From NCBI GenBank assembly GCA_005784505.1, contig VCAZ01000039.1, forward strand, positions 1 to 64,000: a stretch of 64,000 nucleotides of DNA, given 5' to 3'. Source of the stretch: Bagarius yarrelli (Eukaryota; Chordata; Actinopteri; Siluriformes; Sisoridae). The notes under the pieces were generated by a model. The model saw only the letters and a list, made by a program, of their open reading frames with translations. It had not been told where the DNA came from and searched no databases. Positions 45,801-57,654 of the stretch are shown here, one piece after another. Within the stretch, counting starts at the first letter, position 1. The number at the start of each line of letters is the position of its first letter. Both the position numbers and the translations under genes were made by a program.

Positions 45801-48800
45801 AATGAGTTAATCCTGCACTTCTAATGCAGTCTATCATCAGTCCTTGCATCATGATTTAATATACTTAAATTTATACTATACTTATGTCCTATAAAATATG
45901 AATCCATTTAAAACTGATGTATGGTTTGCTCTGTATAGGCTTTGTCTTTCATATGGCGGCTCTGACGTGACCCGTTGTTTCTTTTGGCTAATGCAACGCG
46001 CAGGCTTTCCTTACAGAGAGTGCAGGATAGCCAACCGACTGGACAGCATGTTGCTGCAGCAACTTAAGGAAACTTTTTGTCATCTTGACCAGGTGTGCAT
46101 GCATGCACACACACACTATATGACCAAAAGTTTGTGGACACCTCGGTAGCACTTTGATTTCTGTGTCTCTTTTCCAAACTGTTGCCACAGTGATGTTTAG
46201 AATGCCTTTGTATTGTGTAGCGTTAAATTATTTACTGAAACTAAGAAGCTTAAACACTTTTTTACAATTTACGAGAATACAATTTTCCTTTGTATGAAGT
46301 TCCTGGAACTTCACGAAGACATGTTTTGCTAACATCAGTGTGTGATTCACAGATATTCCCTAACCTCAACCCCATTGAACTCCTGTGGAATAAAATAAAA
46401 CATTGACTGCACCCTAGACATTTACCTTGGCTAAATGGGGAAAATCCCCGCAACAATCTAGCGAACGCTTTTCCAGAAGTGTGTTATTATAGGAGTAAGA
46501 GTGAGACTAAATCTAAAATAGGATTTTAAAAAATACATAGGCCTATGTATGTGATCATCAGGGTCCATAACTTTCATTCATGTAGTACTTTGTTTCAGAA
46601 TTTTTGTACCCAAACACAATGTTTCACAATTTGAATGTTTTTTTTTTTCTTTTCCATATAACAGGATATATGTGGATTGCAAGATCATGAGTTTCGCGCA
46701 CGTTTTCCAGAATCCCCAGTGATCCTCTATCAGTTGCGGCTCGGTGATGAGAAGCTACAGGTAAAAGTTTATAAGTTCGGCTTTGCTACAACCACCATAT
46801 TCGTTGTGGTTGTGGTTGTTCATAACTAATGGTGATTTGTGTGCGTGTTGGGGTGGGAAATAACCACATTCTATACATTCTATATATATATATATATATA
46901 AGGTTATGGGTAGTATGAATAAAATTCTGATGTATTCAGGATTTAGTGCAAACTAGAGGTATAAACACTACTTCCCTTGCTGAGGTGAAGCACAAGACTG
47001 TAACGTGTAACTTATAACACTGAAGTAGTGTAAATTAGTGTACAATGTTTTATAATAATAATTTGTTTCATTTAGTGTCCTTTTCAATCATTTAACCTAT
47101 TTAATATTCGGAGCGCCCAAGTTATTTAACATATTTGAACATTTTTTATTAGGTCACGCAATAATTACTTTTATAACGATGTAACTCAGTAACACATACA
47201 ACACTGCTGATACCTTACATGGACAAACGTATTCGATCACTTGACCATTGCATCTATATGTGTCTTTTCAACACCCTGTTCCAGATTTAATCTTACTCGT
47301 ACTTCTATAATGAACTACATTTTGAAGTGTGTCTGTGTCCACAATAGAGTTAGTGAGATCATACAATAAAATCAAGTAAGGAGTTCTGGGGTGCAGACAG
47401 CATTCCAGTTAATCACATTGGAGTTGCTGTTAAGGTCAGGAGCGAAACACTTGAGTTCTTAACCTTCAACCATAACAAGGCTGAAACAGTGTTTAGGCCT
47501 CCTAGTTCTAGTGGAGAGGAATCGTGATGTTGGAGTTCATAGAGACATCCTAGACACTTATGTGTCACAACTCTGTCACAGTAGTTTGGGTATTGGTTGT
47601 AATTCCCTGATATGCACAGTTCTTTTGATTTTGAACTGTAAGTGTCTTAATTTTTTTTTTCTTTATTATTTTAGGCCCCTATGGCTCTGTTCTACCCTGC
47701 TGCATTCGGAATTGTGGGACAGAAGATGACCACCTTGCAGCAGCGTTCCCATGGAGATCCCGAGGATCCGCATGATGAACACTACCTTCTAAGTACTCAG
47801 AGCAAACAAGATCAAGTACGTACTGTGTCTTTTCTAAATTAGAGGATAAACTCTTTTTGTCTTTTATATGCTGAGTGGGGGCAGTGGTGGCTAAAATGGT
47901 TAAAGCGCTGAATTGTGTTCCCTCTCTTAGATAGGATATGCGAAGAAACAAATTTTACTGTGCTGTAGGGTTTATGTGACAAATAAATACATTTATATTT
48001 GCATGTCTACTTTGTTAACTCTTTTTTCAGTCTTCTAAATCAATGGAAAGAAAATCTTCTTCCAAGCCATCGGGCTTTGAAGGTGAATCTAGCAGCCAAG
48101 GAGCTGAGCAGACAGAGCGAGGGAATCAAGACATTGAGCATGGCCATTCACAAGCAGAGGCTCTGACAAGCGGAGCTGACCCAGAAGACATGCCCTCTGT
48201 CCTTCTGGCCAGGAAGTCAGCAATGACCCAGTTTGAAGGCAAAGCTCTTGGACTGGATAAAGCTATTCTTCACAGCATCGACTGTTGTGGTAAAACAATG
48301 CATGGCACACTTTGTCTCAGATGAATAGCAGTCATATAGACATGGGTAACAAATATTATCCCAGAATATAAATATGTACACAGAGACAGTTTCATTATGA
48401 ACAGAAGTCTAAGGGTTTTATTAATAATTATCATTAGATTCCTGTTCTTGGCTTGGAGCAGTGGAATCCAGTGAAATTTTCTGCTGTTGTAGCTCATCCA
48501 CCCTGAGTGTTGATGATTTGTGCATGCTGAACTGCTTTTCTAATTACCACTGTTGTAAAGAGTGATTATATGCGTTACTATAACATTCCTGGCAGCTTGA
48601 TCCCATCTGGTCATTTTTCATATAACTTTTATATGTTTGCACCAAACAAATGCATTATTTTGTGCACTCAAGTGACTGTTTGAAGAGAAGAGCTGCAGCT
48701 TTTTAAAACCATTTGGTACCATTGTCCTCCTTCAGCAAACTTTGTCTCATCTTATGTAAACATCAAAGAGGTTATGAACTGTCTTAGTTTTTTAATTTTG

Positions 48801-51054
48801 TACTGTTCTCTGAGGTCCACTTGTCCACAATGTTATCAAAATTTTTACATTGAAAAACATCATAACAAGTAACAGGCTCTTCTCTGTTTGAATAGCCATG
48901 ACTGATAGGTAACTCCCACTGCTATGGTAGGATAACAGTTGCGTTTGAAAAACTTATCCAGCACTGCATTCGCGAATCGGTGGGTGTGGGTAAAATGTCA
49001 GTATTGTCGAAGTAGGTGTATTTTCTGGTGCTTATCCACGATATCACGTCACTGAGTAGAACATTCCAAAACTTGTCGTTTTGTTTGACTACTTTTTTAG
49101 AATAACGACAAAGTTCTGAAACTTACAGGATGTTTATAGAGGACAAAGAACTAATATATGACAGAAATTTTTATTTCTTAGTTCATGACTAAAGTTGATC
49201 TACTGTGTATATTTGCATGATTATGTTCATTGTGCTGCTGCTACATGATTCGGGAGAATAACTCCTACACGATTCGAGAGAATAACTCCTACATGATTCG
49301 AGAGAATAACTCCTACATGATTCGAGAGAATATTTTCTGAATCAGTCGGGAGAATAACTGCTACACGATTCCCTAAGAGAATAACTGCTACACGATTCCC
49401 TAAGAGAATAACTGCTACACGATTCCCTAAGAGAATAACCGCATAAATATGCAGGTGTACTGGTGTCCCCAAAAAGTGATTGGCAAACGTGCAGTCAAAT
49501 TGCACTCCCAATCAACTAATCGGTGCCTAAATATCAAAATTTCCTCAAGCACTGATTTATAATAAAAAACATTTTCCAATCAAAGAAAATGATTGCATTG
49601 CATGCTGTCTTATTTTAAACTTTTGGTTGAAACAAATGACCTAATTCCTCAATAGTGGATAAGTGGACAAACGAGTAAAATAATCTATCCTGGATTTCTC
49701 CTGACAGCATCAGATGAGACCAAGAGGAAAATGTACAGCTCTGTCCTGGTGGTGGGTGGCGGACTTCTGTTTCACGGTGCGCAAGAATTTCTACAGCATC
49801 GCATTCTCAACAAAATGCCCCCGTCTTTCCGGCGTATGGTTGAGAACGTAGAGGTCATCACACGGCCAAAGGTATCCGCATGGATAGTAGCACTTTTTGA
49901 TGTATTTAATCCCTGTTACCAAAATAGAACAGACATACTTACAGTGAAGGTTCACACAGATGATTAAAAGTAATTTTAAGTCAGGTGATTTTTATGGTTC
50001 TCTTAATTCAGGTTTAGCAGTTAATTTAAAGTTAATATCTTGTCTGTATAGAGTGCCTTCTATACATGTCAGATAATTTCCATCCTATCCAAGTGCCTAT
50101 TTGCCACTTCAAACTGCTTACATTTCAGTTTTTATATTACAATTGTTATAATATAATGGTTTCATTTTTTTATGTATTTGCTCAAAATGTATTGCTCAAA
50201 ATTGGGTAATAATTTTCTGTTTCATGCTTTATATACAGTTCAGTACAAATACAGTACAAATCAGAAGAACAAAAATTGTGAGGTCGAAGGGAAGAAAATA
50301 CGAGAGGTTAGAACAACCTGGTTGAAAAAGTTAGGTTTGGACTTCTCTAATAGAGATGACAGAAAGCGTACTGCAAGCTGCAAGCTAAATGTAAATCTAC
50401 CTTACCTTAAAATGTGTTAAAGTAAGTTATATAATATAATAATATTTATAATATATATAAATGATCTGCATTTAAGTGTGCAGCATTTTAAGAGTAATTC
50501 AAAAATGTTTTATTCTTTTTAGACGAGCTTGCCATTTTAGTTAAATAAATAACAATTTTCCAAAAAAATAAACTTTTTTAAAGTGATGTTTTACTTAAAA
50601 CATTACATTTACATTATTACATTTTAGATAAAGAAAAACTACAAAAGTAAATTTCACAATTTAGTTTTCTGCTAAATCAATCTTGGAAAAAATAAGTGTA
50701 GTTGCCAAAACAGGAAGAAATAAAGGGTTCAAAGTCCCACTCTCTGACCTGAAGCCACTAATGAACAGGTAGATTATAAATAAACTGCAAGCAGAATGGG
50801 ATCATTGCACCATTATAAGATGAAAAAAAACAAGGGAACAAGAACTAGGTAATCGTATTTTCGGTCGAATGTTGTATTCGGTCTAGTAACTCCTAACGAT
50901 GTCTTTCTAGGACATGGACCCCCGGCTTACTGCTTGGAAGGGCGGAGCGGTGCTGGCATGTCTGGACACCACCCAGGAGCTGTGGCTCCACCAGGGAGAG
51001 TGGCAGAGATTTGGTGCACGCATGCTCCGTGAAAGAGCAGCCTTTGTATGGTGA
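39861..51054 (+). CDS. actr8: Actin-related protein 8 (INO80 chromatin-remodelling subunit)
   Basis: Arp8 is a nuclear actin-related protein of the INO80 complex that binds nucleosomes and supports recruitment and remodelling. Thirteen exons, GT-AG throughout: 39861-39992, 41804-41974, 42045-42155, 42244-42348, 43353-43526, 44716-44809, 44893-45025, 45939-46092, 46665-46760, 47675-47815, 48031-48289, 49708-49871, 50911-51054. The product is 625 residues (human 624). The N-terminus is a charged Glu/Lys run, then GVKRP. The actin fold starts at NFIVVINPGSQTLRIGRATD (phosphate-1 loop). VVDVGDQKTSVCCVEDG is the phosphate-2 loop region and VLVVGGGLLFHGAQEFL the adenosine region. The Ser/Gln/Glu-rich exon 48031-48289 carries the poorly conserved Arp8 insertion. 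It ends RMLRERAAFVW, as in other vertebrates. The frame is intact through every junction. Confidence 0.97.
40381..40498 (+). repeat. 15-bp minisatellite in actr8 intron 1
   Basis: About eight exact copies of AGTGCTGCCCTGCAG. The unit is divisible by three, so the array is open in several frames on both strands; this is an artefact, not a protein. Confidence 0.97.
40499..41720. repeat. Minisatellite with units in alternating orientation
   Basis: Units related to TGTACTGTCCTGTAGTG run forward at 40499-40597, as their reverse complement (CAGGACAGTACAACAGCAC) at 40598-40947, forward at 40948-41094, reversed at 41095-41240, and forward at 41241-41720. The junction AGTGTACTGCAAAGCACAC appears twice, so a larger block was itself duplicated. 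All lies inside actr8 intron 1. Confidence 0.92.
42461..43205 (+). repeat. 28-bp minisatellite in actr8 intron 4
   Basis: About 26 copies of a 28-base unit (GGGAACGCTGTGGGAGTACA plus TTAACACA). Variants cluster at 42640-42860; outer copies are nearly identical. There are no spacers. Confidence 0.97.
43570..43893 (-). mobile_element. Two inverted SINE fragments in actr8 intron 5
   Basis: 43570-43665 and 43788-43893 both read as the minus strand of the common SINE (ACATTTACAGCATTTTGG; ATCTTATCCAGAGCAACTTA; GGGGTTACGGGGCCTAGCAG). They may be one copy split by an insertion. Confidence 0.65.
46117..46500. mobile_element. Tc1-like relic in actr8 intron 8
   Basis: It starts at ACTATATGACCAAAAGTTTG then TGGACACC, the terminus of the family at 3700. 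46360-46480 keeps CCTCAACCCCATTGAACTCC and GACTGCACCCTAGACA, matching the DLNPIE region of a Tc1 transposase in decayed form. Confidence 0.7.
47220..47625. mobile_element. Tc1-like relic in actr8 intron 9
   Basis: GACCATTGCATCTATATGTG, TTAGTGAGATCATACA and GTTAAGGTCAGG segments, then CATCCTAGACACTTATGTG, follow the order of the element at 3700 and at 16800. No open frame. Confidence 0.6.
47875..47997. mobile_element. Short interspersed repeat in actr8 intron 10
   Basis: GGGGGCAGTGGTGGCTAAAA...GATATGCGAAG...TACTGTGCTGTAGGGTTTATGTGACA is the inverted counterpart of 54352-54500 and 63900-64000. The head suggests a tRNA-like SINE. Confidence 0.6.
49240..49441 (+). repeat. 24/27-bp minisatellite in actr8 intron 11
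   Basis: Units of GAGAATAACTCCTACATGAT plus TCGA (24 bases) change to a 27-base form with TTCCCTAA at the end. About eight units. Confidence 0.9.
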
Positions 51055-51142
51055 CGATGTGTGTATGAGTAAGTGAGAGTGTAAGTGAGACTGTGTGTGT
51101 ATGAGTAAGAGTGAAAAAGAGAAAGTGTAATACATGAGAATG

Positions 51143-51148
51143 AATAAA
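51143..51148 (+). terminator. actr8 poly(A) signal
   Basis: AATAAA about 90 bases after the stop codon. Confidence 0.6.
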
Positions 51149-51489
51149 TGTATTTGTTGCTGTATATATTTTTTTGCAAAAGTAATTGCAGAACAGTACA
51201 GACCACAGCATTTATTTACCCAAAAAATGTAAATAAAAAAGGACAAATACATTTAATAAAAGAACAAAACAGTATTTTCTTTTAGACAGTAACTGGCCTT
51301 ATTTTTATCACCTATACAAAGGAAAATACAGTAGGTCTGCTTGCCTGTGGTATCCTGTTTTTCTTGAGATAAAGGATGTGACCTTCCCTGCATGCACATC
51401 ATCAAATTTTGCAGGTTGTCAATTTTATCAAAGTCAGGACTGTCATCAAGCTTTTTATACATTACAGAACTCTAAGTGGTAGATAGTAG

Positions 51490-52335
51490 AATCAGTAAAT
51501 ATAATTGCCTTGAATAGGCATTTACACCCCATGAACTTTTTTACATTTTTAATTTACAACCACAAATTTAAATGTTATTTTTGAGATTTTATATGATAAA
51601 CCAACCCAAAGTAGCACATAATTGTGAAGTGGACTGTACTCTGATACCCCCAAATAAAATCGTTTGCAATCAATTGCCTTCAGAAGTCACCTAATTAGTT
51701 AATAGAGTCCATCTGTGTGCAATTTAGTCTCAGTATAAATACACCTGTTCTGTGAAGGCCTCAGTGGTTTGTAAGAGAACACTAGTGAACAAACAGCATC
51801 ATGAAGACAATGGAACTCACCAGAAAGGTCATAGATAAAGTTGTAAAAAGGTTTAAAGCAGGGTTAGGTTATAAAAAAAAATATCCCAAGCTTTGAAAAC
51901 CTTAAGAAACACCTTTCAATCCATCATCCAAAAATTTAAAAAGTAAGCCACAACTGCAGACCTGCCAAGACATGTCCGTCCACCTAAACTGACAGACCGA
52001 GCAAGGAGAGCACTGGTCAGAGAAGCAGCCAAGAGTCCCATGGTCACTCTGGAGGAGCTGCAGAAATCCACAGCTCAGGTGGGAGAATCTGTCCACAGGA
52101 CAACTATAAGGCACGTACCCCACAAATCTGGCCTTTATGGAAGAGTGGCAAGAGGAAAGCCATTGTTAAAAGAAAGACATAACAAGCCATGTAGGGGACA
52201 CAGCAAACTTAAAAGGTGCTCTGGTCAGATGAGACCAAAGTTGAACTTTTGTAAACCTTTTGGCCTAAATCAAATTCGGGTCGCCAGAGCGCAATACCAC
52301 AGCGCTGGCCATTTAGGACCAATCAAAAAGCAATG
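51490..52335 (+). mobile_element. Decayed Tc1-like transposon
   Basis: The 5' part has TATAAATACACCTGTTCTGT, then GAAGGCCTCAGTGGTTTG. The start ATGAAGACAATGGAACTCAC gives a MKTMELTRKV-like N-terminus. The frame at about 51985-52190 reads LTDRARRALVREAAKSPMVT and later KSGLYGRVARGKPLLKER, a recognisable Tc1 transposase. Frameshifts and loss of the DDE catalytic half make it dead. The 3' end is replaced by a SINE-like tail at 52326-52412. Confidence 0.85.
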
Positions 52336-52414
52336 GTAATTTCTGGTCCCATCCTCCTCTCTCTCCCCTGATTCATCCCATTCTGTCTTGTCAATAAAGC
52401 CAAAAAATGGTTTC

Positions 52415-52640
52415 TCTGGAGTCAAAAACGAGTCAGACTCCTTGTCTCTGGAGTCAGGAGTCTGAATCGTGGTCTGGACTGGGACAGCAGTCTAAATCAT
52501 GGTCTGGACTGGAACAGGAGTCTGAATCGTGGTCTGGACTGGGACAGGAGTCTGAATGGTCTCTGGACAGGAGTGGGACAGGAGTCTGAAACGGGTCTGG
52601 CCTGGATCTGGCCGGGGACAGGAGTCCATTGTCTGGGCAG
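52415..52640 (+). repeat. About 30-bp minisatellite
   Basis: GGTCTGGACTGGGACAGGAG plus TCTGAATCGT repeats about four to five times with deletions, between the SINE-like tail at 52412 and unique DNA. Confidence 0.85.
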
Positions 52641-52937
52641 ACCTATAGACACGAGTCTATTTACAGAGACTTTTACATGTTCCTGATTATTATCTTTACA
52701 TTTAGTGAAATTATCTTTTATTTTAAGCTGGTGTTAGTTGAAGTTTTGTTTCTGTTCTAATTAACTAAAAAGGTGTAAAAATCTGAGTAAAAATTCCTGC
52801 ACCGTTTACAGGCTGTGATTGGACTGGTTAAATGCCTTGACAATTTATAAGTTGAAAGTTTTTATCTTACATTGATTAACATTTTAAGGCAGAAGGTAAA
52901 CCTTTTTTTTTTTGTAAACTTTACACCATTTTTTTTC

Positions 52938-53290
52938 AAGTCAAGTCATCTTTCTTTATATAGCGCTTTTAACAATAGATATTGTGTCAAAGCAGGTTTT
53001 ACAGAAGAAAATCAAATAGTAAAATAGTTAACACTCACCAAAACACTCAGTTCTGCTTAATTAATATCTGTAAATTAAGAGTCAGCAGTTAAGCAGGCCA
53101 GAGGCAACAGCAGCAAGAAACTAAAACTCCATCGTTGACAGAATGAAGAAAAAACCTTGGAAGAAACCAGGTTCAGTTGAGGTTGGGGGGTGTCAGTTTT
53201 AGATTAGATTAGATTTGATTGGTCTTGTCTGGAAGGCTGTCTAAACGTCACTGGGGATCTGTCTTTGGGGATCAGTGTCTGTGCTGATCC
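52938..53290 (+). repeat. Copy of the TATAGCGCTTTTAACAA interspersed repeat
   Basis: TTTCTTTATATAGCGCTTTT, AACAATAGATATTGTGTCAA and AGCAGGTTTTACAGAAG, then CCTTGGAAGAAACCAGG: same family as 6721 and 60843. Confidence 0.65.
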
Positions 53291-53830
53291 TCCAACTTAC
53301 AATAAAGATTTAAGTTAGATTTCAATCATTATTACAATACAGATTTGTCTGCATCTTTAATTACCAAATTGCACAGCAAACTTTATTTGTTATTACTTTT
53401 AATAACAATGTGTTGGTGTACTACAACATTCAAAACCTGGTCACTGGATCACAATGTTATTTTCTCACAGTGTTGGGCAGGAGTGTTGGTACAGTAGTGG
53501 ACTACTAGTTTAACTAGATTTCTTTCGTAAGGTGGTGGTGGTTAGTGTCGTTGTCAGAATCAAATAGCTTTTTTAATTTTTTTGTTCATCAAATAGTCCA
53601 GTAGCTTCTAACTTAGCAGCAGCCAACAAGAAGATGGCTTCCTTTTTCATCCTGTTTAGCAAGAAAAAAAAAAGTTTTACTGTATTAAATCTACTGGGGG
53701 TTTTTTCTTCCAGCCACCAAATGTCAGAATTATCTCCAACACATAGATACATATCCAGAAACAATTTATTTACATTTACATTATTAAGCACACACTCTTA
53801 TCTGATTATACACCATACAAATGTCTCATT
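53291..53830. other. Intergenic DNA with SINE tail scrap
   Basis: ATTTACATTTACATTATTAA then GCACACACTCTTATC at 53768-53805 is an inverted SINE tail. Nothing else is recognised. Confidence 0.5.
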
Positions 53831-54320
53831 ATTGAACAGCTCAATACTGGTACATTAGATTACATTTTTTAAAAATTACAAGTGCTGTGCATTTGAGAAA
53901 GTGGTGGGTCTTTAATCGTATCTTGAAGACAGTCAGTGACTCCACTATTCCGACAATGATGGCAGGTTCATGTCAGCATCTTGGTGCCAGAACAGAGAAA
54001 AATCTAGATGCAGACGCACCTTAGGGGATGGTGGGACTAGTCGAGCAATGATTGTGGATCTGAGGGAATCATCGCAGTGCGATGTGATGAGTGCTTGGAT
54101 GTAGGAGGTTGCTGCTCTGTTTTTGACTTTGTAGGTGAGCATCAGTGTTTTGCATCAGCTAACGGGAGCCAGTGTGAAAGTGGTGTGTGAAAATTTTGGT
54201 AGGTTGAAAACAACACATGCAGCTGCACCCTAAATCATCTGCAGAGGACTAATTGCAATTAGAGGAAGACCTGCCAGGAGCGAGTTGCAATAGTCTACAA
54301 GAGACTTAACAAGTAAGTGA
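53831..54320 (-). mobile_element. L2/CR1-like LINE ORF2 C-terminal fragment
   Basis: The minus frame reads MLTYKVKNRAATSYIQALIT, followed by LRSTIIARLVPPSPK, typical of the end of the LINE polyprotein. The segment 54225-54300 matches the LINE piece at 10040-10130. Confidence 0.75.
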
Positions 54321-54351
54321 CCTAATTGTAAGTGTAACTGTAAATGCCTTC

Positions 54352-54500
54352 ATTTTGTCACATATACGTCACAGCACAGTAAAAGTATTTTCGCATATCC
54401 CATCCTAGTAAGTTGGTGCCAGAGAGCAGGGTTAATGATACAGCGCCCCTGGAGAAGCACAACTTAGCACATTACTGAGCCACCACTGCCCCTAATTAGA
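54352..54500. mobile_element. Short interspersed repeat
   Basis: CACAGCACAGTAAAAGTATT, TCGCATATCCCATCCTAG and GAGCCACCACTGCCCC match 63900-64000 (same strand) and 47875-47997 (inverted). Confidence 0.65.
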
Positions 54501-54519
54501 TATTAATGGTCGCATCATA

Positions 54520-55518
54520 AACTTAAGTCACATATACATATGAATTTAACCTAAAAATAATATTGATGATTATTGGAACCTGCTTGATGAAACTGGTTGT
54601 ACATACTCCTGACTTTGATTCTACAAAATATTTGCAAGTTTAAGAGGTATAAAAGTGATTTAATTAAAGTGAATTAATTTGGCCTTAATGTATGTGATCT
54701 GTAGGGGAAAATGTATATCATATACATTAAGCCCAATCCCAATTCTATTTTATAGCCCTACCCTGATTCCTAGCCCTTCTCCTTGGCCTTAAAACAGAAT
54801 GATAAGGGGTATAAAATAGAATTGGGAACGCAGGGCAAAATGTAGTCATAACTTTACAGACAAAACATTTTATTTGTTATAAAAGACGCAAAAATGTGTA
54901 TAAAGCTCCCACACACTAAAAGTTATTTTAATATTTCAATGTAATGATATTTTATCAGAAATGATAATGATACGATGATATTTTATCAGAAGTACTTAGA
55001 GAGAAGCTGAAGCTTCATTTAGAGAAGTATGTTGAACTTTAAGATCTTGTAGCGGAGATGGATTGGATTTGGGAGGTGTCCACCATTTAACAGGGATCAA
55101 ATCTTAAACAAAATTAAATGGAAAAAAATATATATACACAGCTAGTCTGTCTGTATAGGACGATTTATAATGGCAATCATTTAAGGGAACAAAAATTAGA
55201 CGTGGGTTATATATACTGTAATGTATGTAAAATGTTTCAATGAGGTGTAAAGAAATACTTTTGAAAATAAAAATGTATTTTAATTTAATTTTATAAATTT
55301 ACAATCTGCTGAACAAAAGGTGATTTAAACAAAAAAAATGAAATGAAATGAATATTTGCTGTGAGAACCAGTTAGCTTTACTTTTTTCCACTTTTATACC
55401 TTGCAAATATTTTGTAAGATCAAAGTCAGGAGTATGTACAACCATTCATCGAGCAGGTTCCAATAATTATCAATGTTATTTTTAGGTTAAAATGCATATG
55501 TATATGTGACTTAAGTTT
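54520..55518. mobile_element. DNA element with about 140-bp terminal inverted repeats
   Basis: 54520-54659 begins AAACTTAAGTCACATATACA and 55378-55518 is its near-exact reverse complement, including AACCTAAAAATAA, ATTATTGGAACCTGCT, GTACATACTCCTGACTTTGA and AATATTTGCAAG. The 0.7-kb interior has no transposase. A smaller palindromic element (54724-54832) is nested inside. Confidence 0.8.
54724..54832. mobile_element. Small palindromic MITE nested in the longer element
   Basis: CCCAATCCCAATTCTATTTT (54729 on) pairs with AAAATAGAATTGGGA at about 54811-54825; AGGGGTATAAAA is on the inner right. A relative lies near 33845-33920. Confidence 0.7.
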
Positions 55519-56008
55519 TTTAATATTGTGCTAAAACTTTCAATACTTTCTCCTTATCAGACCTCTACTGGAACATAAGGTGGATGTGATTTTGTATTTT
55601 TTTTTTTTTATGTATTGGTGCGAATGTTATAGTTAGTTATAACTATAGAGGCTCAGATGGAAACAAAATTTTTTAGAGCGATCATGGACCAAAGATGATT
55701 TCTAATTTGTGTAAGTTGTAAAACAATCCACAAAAAAAAAAAAAAAAAACGATTAAGAGTGAAGTGTTTATAAATTAATTTAACATAATTTTAGATTATA
55801 AATTAAGATTACTAATTATGCTTAAATTACATCCATTATAGAAAGAATAGGCATGAAACACTAGATTGGCCAGACATACAGTATGTAAACACCTAATATA
55901 ACACCCGCATCTGGATCCTGGATCGTAGCGTTAGAGGTATAGAATTTTCTAAATTGTCTTTGCATGTCTAGACGTCAAATCTTCTACCTATTCATAACAG
56001 TTTATATT

Positions 56009-56010
<2 letters not shown>
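55519..56010. other. AT-rich intergenic DNA
   Basis: Nothing recognised apart from homopolymer runs at about 55597 and 55733. Confidence 0.45.

Positions 56011-56012
<2 letters not shown>

Positions 56013-56090
<78 letters not shown>
56013..56090 (+). repeat. (TA)n microsatellite
   Basis: About 38 TA units with one small interruption near 56040. Confidence 0.95.
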
Positions 56091-56091
<1 letters not shown>

Positions 56092-57298
56092 GTTGTTAAT
56101 AAAATGTTTTTTGCTCTGTTGTTCAAATTCAGTAACAAACAAAAGCAAAAACAAACTAAATAAATTGGTTAAATTGATAATTATTTTGTTTTGTTTTGTT
56201 ACATGTCACAACCTATGTAAAAAAAAAAATTAAAAAATAAACAACAAAACACAAATAATTCTTCACTCTATTCATGTGCTTGTAATTTTAGACATCCAAC
56301 CTGCTAGTATTACTTACTATATTGGGAGCAGTGTTGTCAGCATTTGCCACATGAAGTAGACAGTAACAAAATACACTTCTGATGCTGAATAACAGATTTA
56401 TTGAACAAATGTTCAAGTCTGCAAAGAACCACAGGAAAAGAGCTCTGCATCTAGCTGGCAAGATTTTAAAGATTTTCATTCAATCTGCCTTTTTGTGTTT
56501 GGTCAAGCCTACTAGGATCGTTTCTACTAACTAAAGACACTGAGCATTGTTGAAATATAATACAGATAAAAGGGGTGTGCATTCTAATTCATTCATACAC
56601 AGTCTTTTCTGAACGAATGTCAATACATGGAGCAAATTTCTTTGGATTCATGTGTTTGCTGCCAAATACATCAGATTTCATTTCCTGATGGATTCATTTT
56701 GAAACAAGCTTCCTTTCATGGAACCCAATTACACACACCAAATTCAGGTGAGCAAATTATAGGAACAGATAAATAAAGTGAAAACATAATTTTTGCTTGT
56801 AAAAACTGAATGGTGACACACTGACATAATCCAGGGTTTACCCCTCCTGCCTGCCTCCATCAGATCCCTGTGACCCTGAATTAGGAAATACGTGGGTATA
56901 GATGATGAATGAATGAATAAATAAATGAATGAACATTGACTTTAATGCATTGTTTGATTTTCTAAATACGTTTTTTTCAAAAATAAAATCCAAAACACTA
57001 TATAATCATTCATTTTTTTAATTTTTCCATATACCTAGTTATTTATTTTTGTTCCCCTAGTAGAAAAAGGGTGAATATGCACAGGCCTATGTACTTTTAC
57101 ATAGGCCTGTGCATAGAAAGCTTTTTAGCTTTTATATGAAGCATGTGTGTGTGTGTGTGTGTGTGTGTGTGACTTACAGTATGGACTGGTGTTTTTGCAA
57201 CAGATGTAAGTGATGTATGTTTGTTTATTTATATCAATGTGTGTATGTTTTTTCTCTTCGCTCCTGAGCTGCTCGTGTGTCTGTGACTTTGTGTCTGA
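56091..57298. other. Intergenic DNA with GT repeat and a palindrome
   Basis: A (GT)n run at 57146-57170 and a perfect hairpin at 57076-57115. No gene is visible; in particular nothing like IL17RB on either strand. Confidence 0.45.
57076..57115. repeat. Perfect palindrome, 18-bp arms, 4-base loop
   Basis: TATGCACAGGCCTATGTA (57076-57093), loop CTTT, then its exact reverse complement (57098-57115). Confidence 0.95.
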
Positions 57299-57654
57299 AG
57301 CAACAGCTGCAGAAGACTAAATTACTCTTACCAGTGGAGCAGCAACTAGTGTGTGAGGAAGGTATGCTCTTCTCCATACTGCTGCACAGATCAGGTATAG
57401 ATTTTTGATCTATATTTTCTTTTTCTTTTTTGCTTGATCAAAGGCTCTCCTGATCAAAGGATCTCCTGATCAAAGGCTCTTTTGATCAAAGGTTTTTTTT
57501 AAATCATAGGGTCGCTGGTTTTTATGTTAGTTCCCAGACAAAACTTACAGCTGAAAGCAGTAATAAACATTCGGCCAGTCTTACATTTTTATTCGAAAAA
57601 ATAGACGGGGTTAAAAATGACCGGTATGTGTGTCTGACAGCTGTGTTATTCGCT

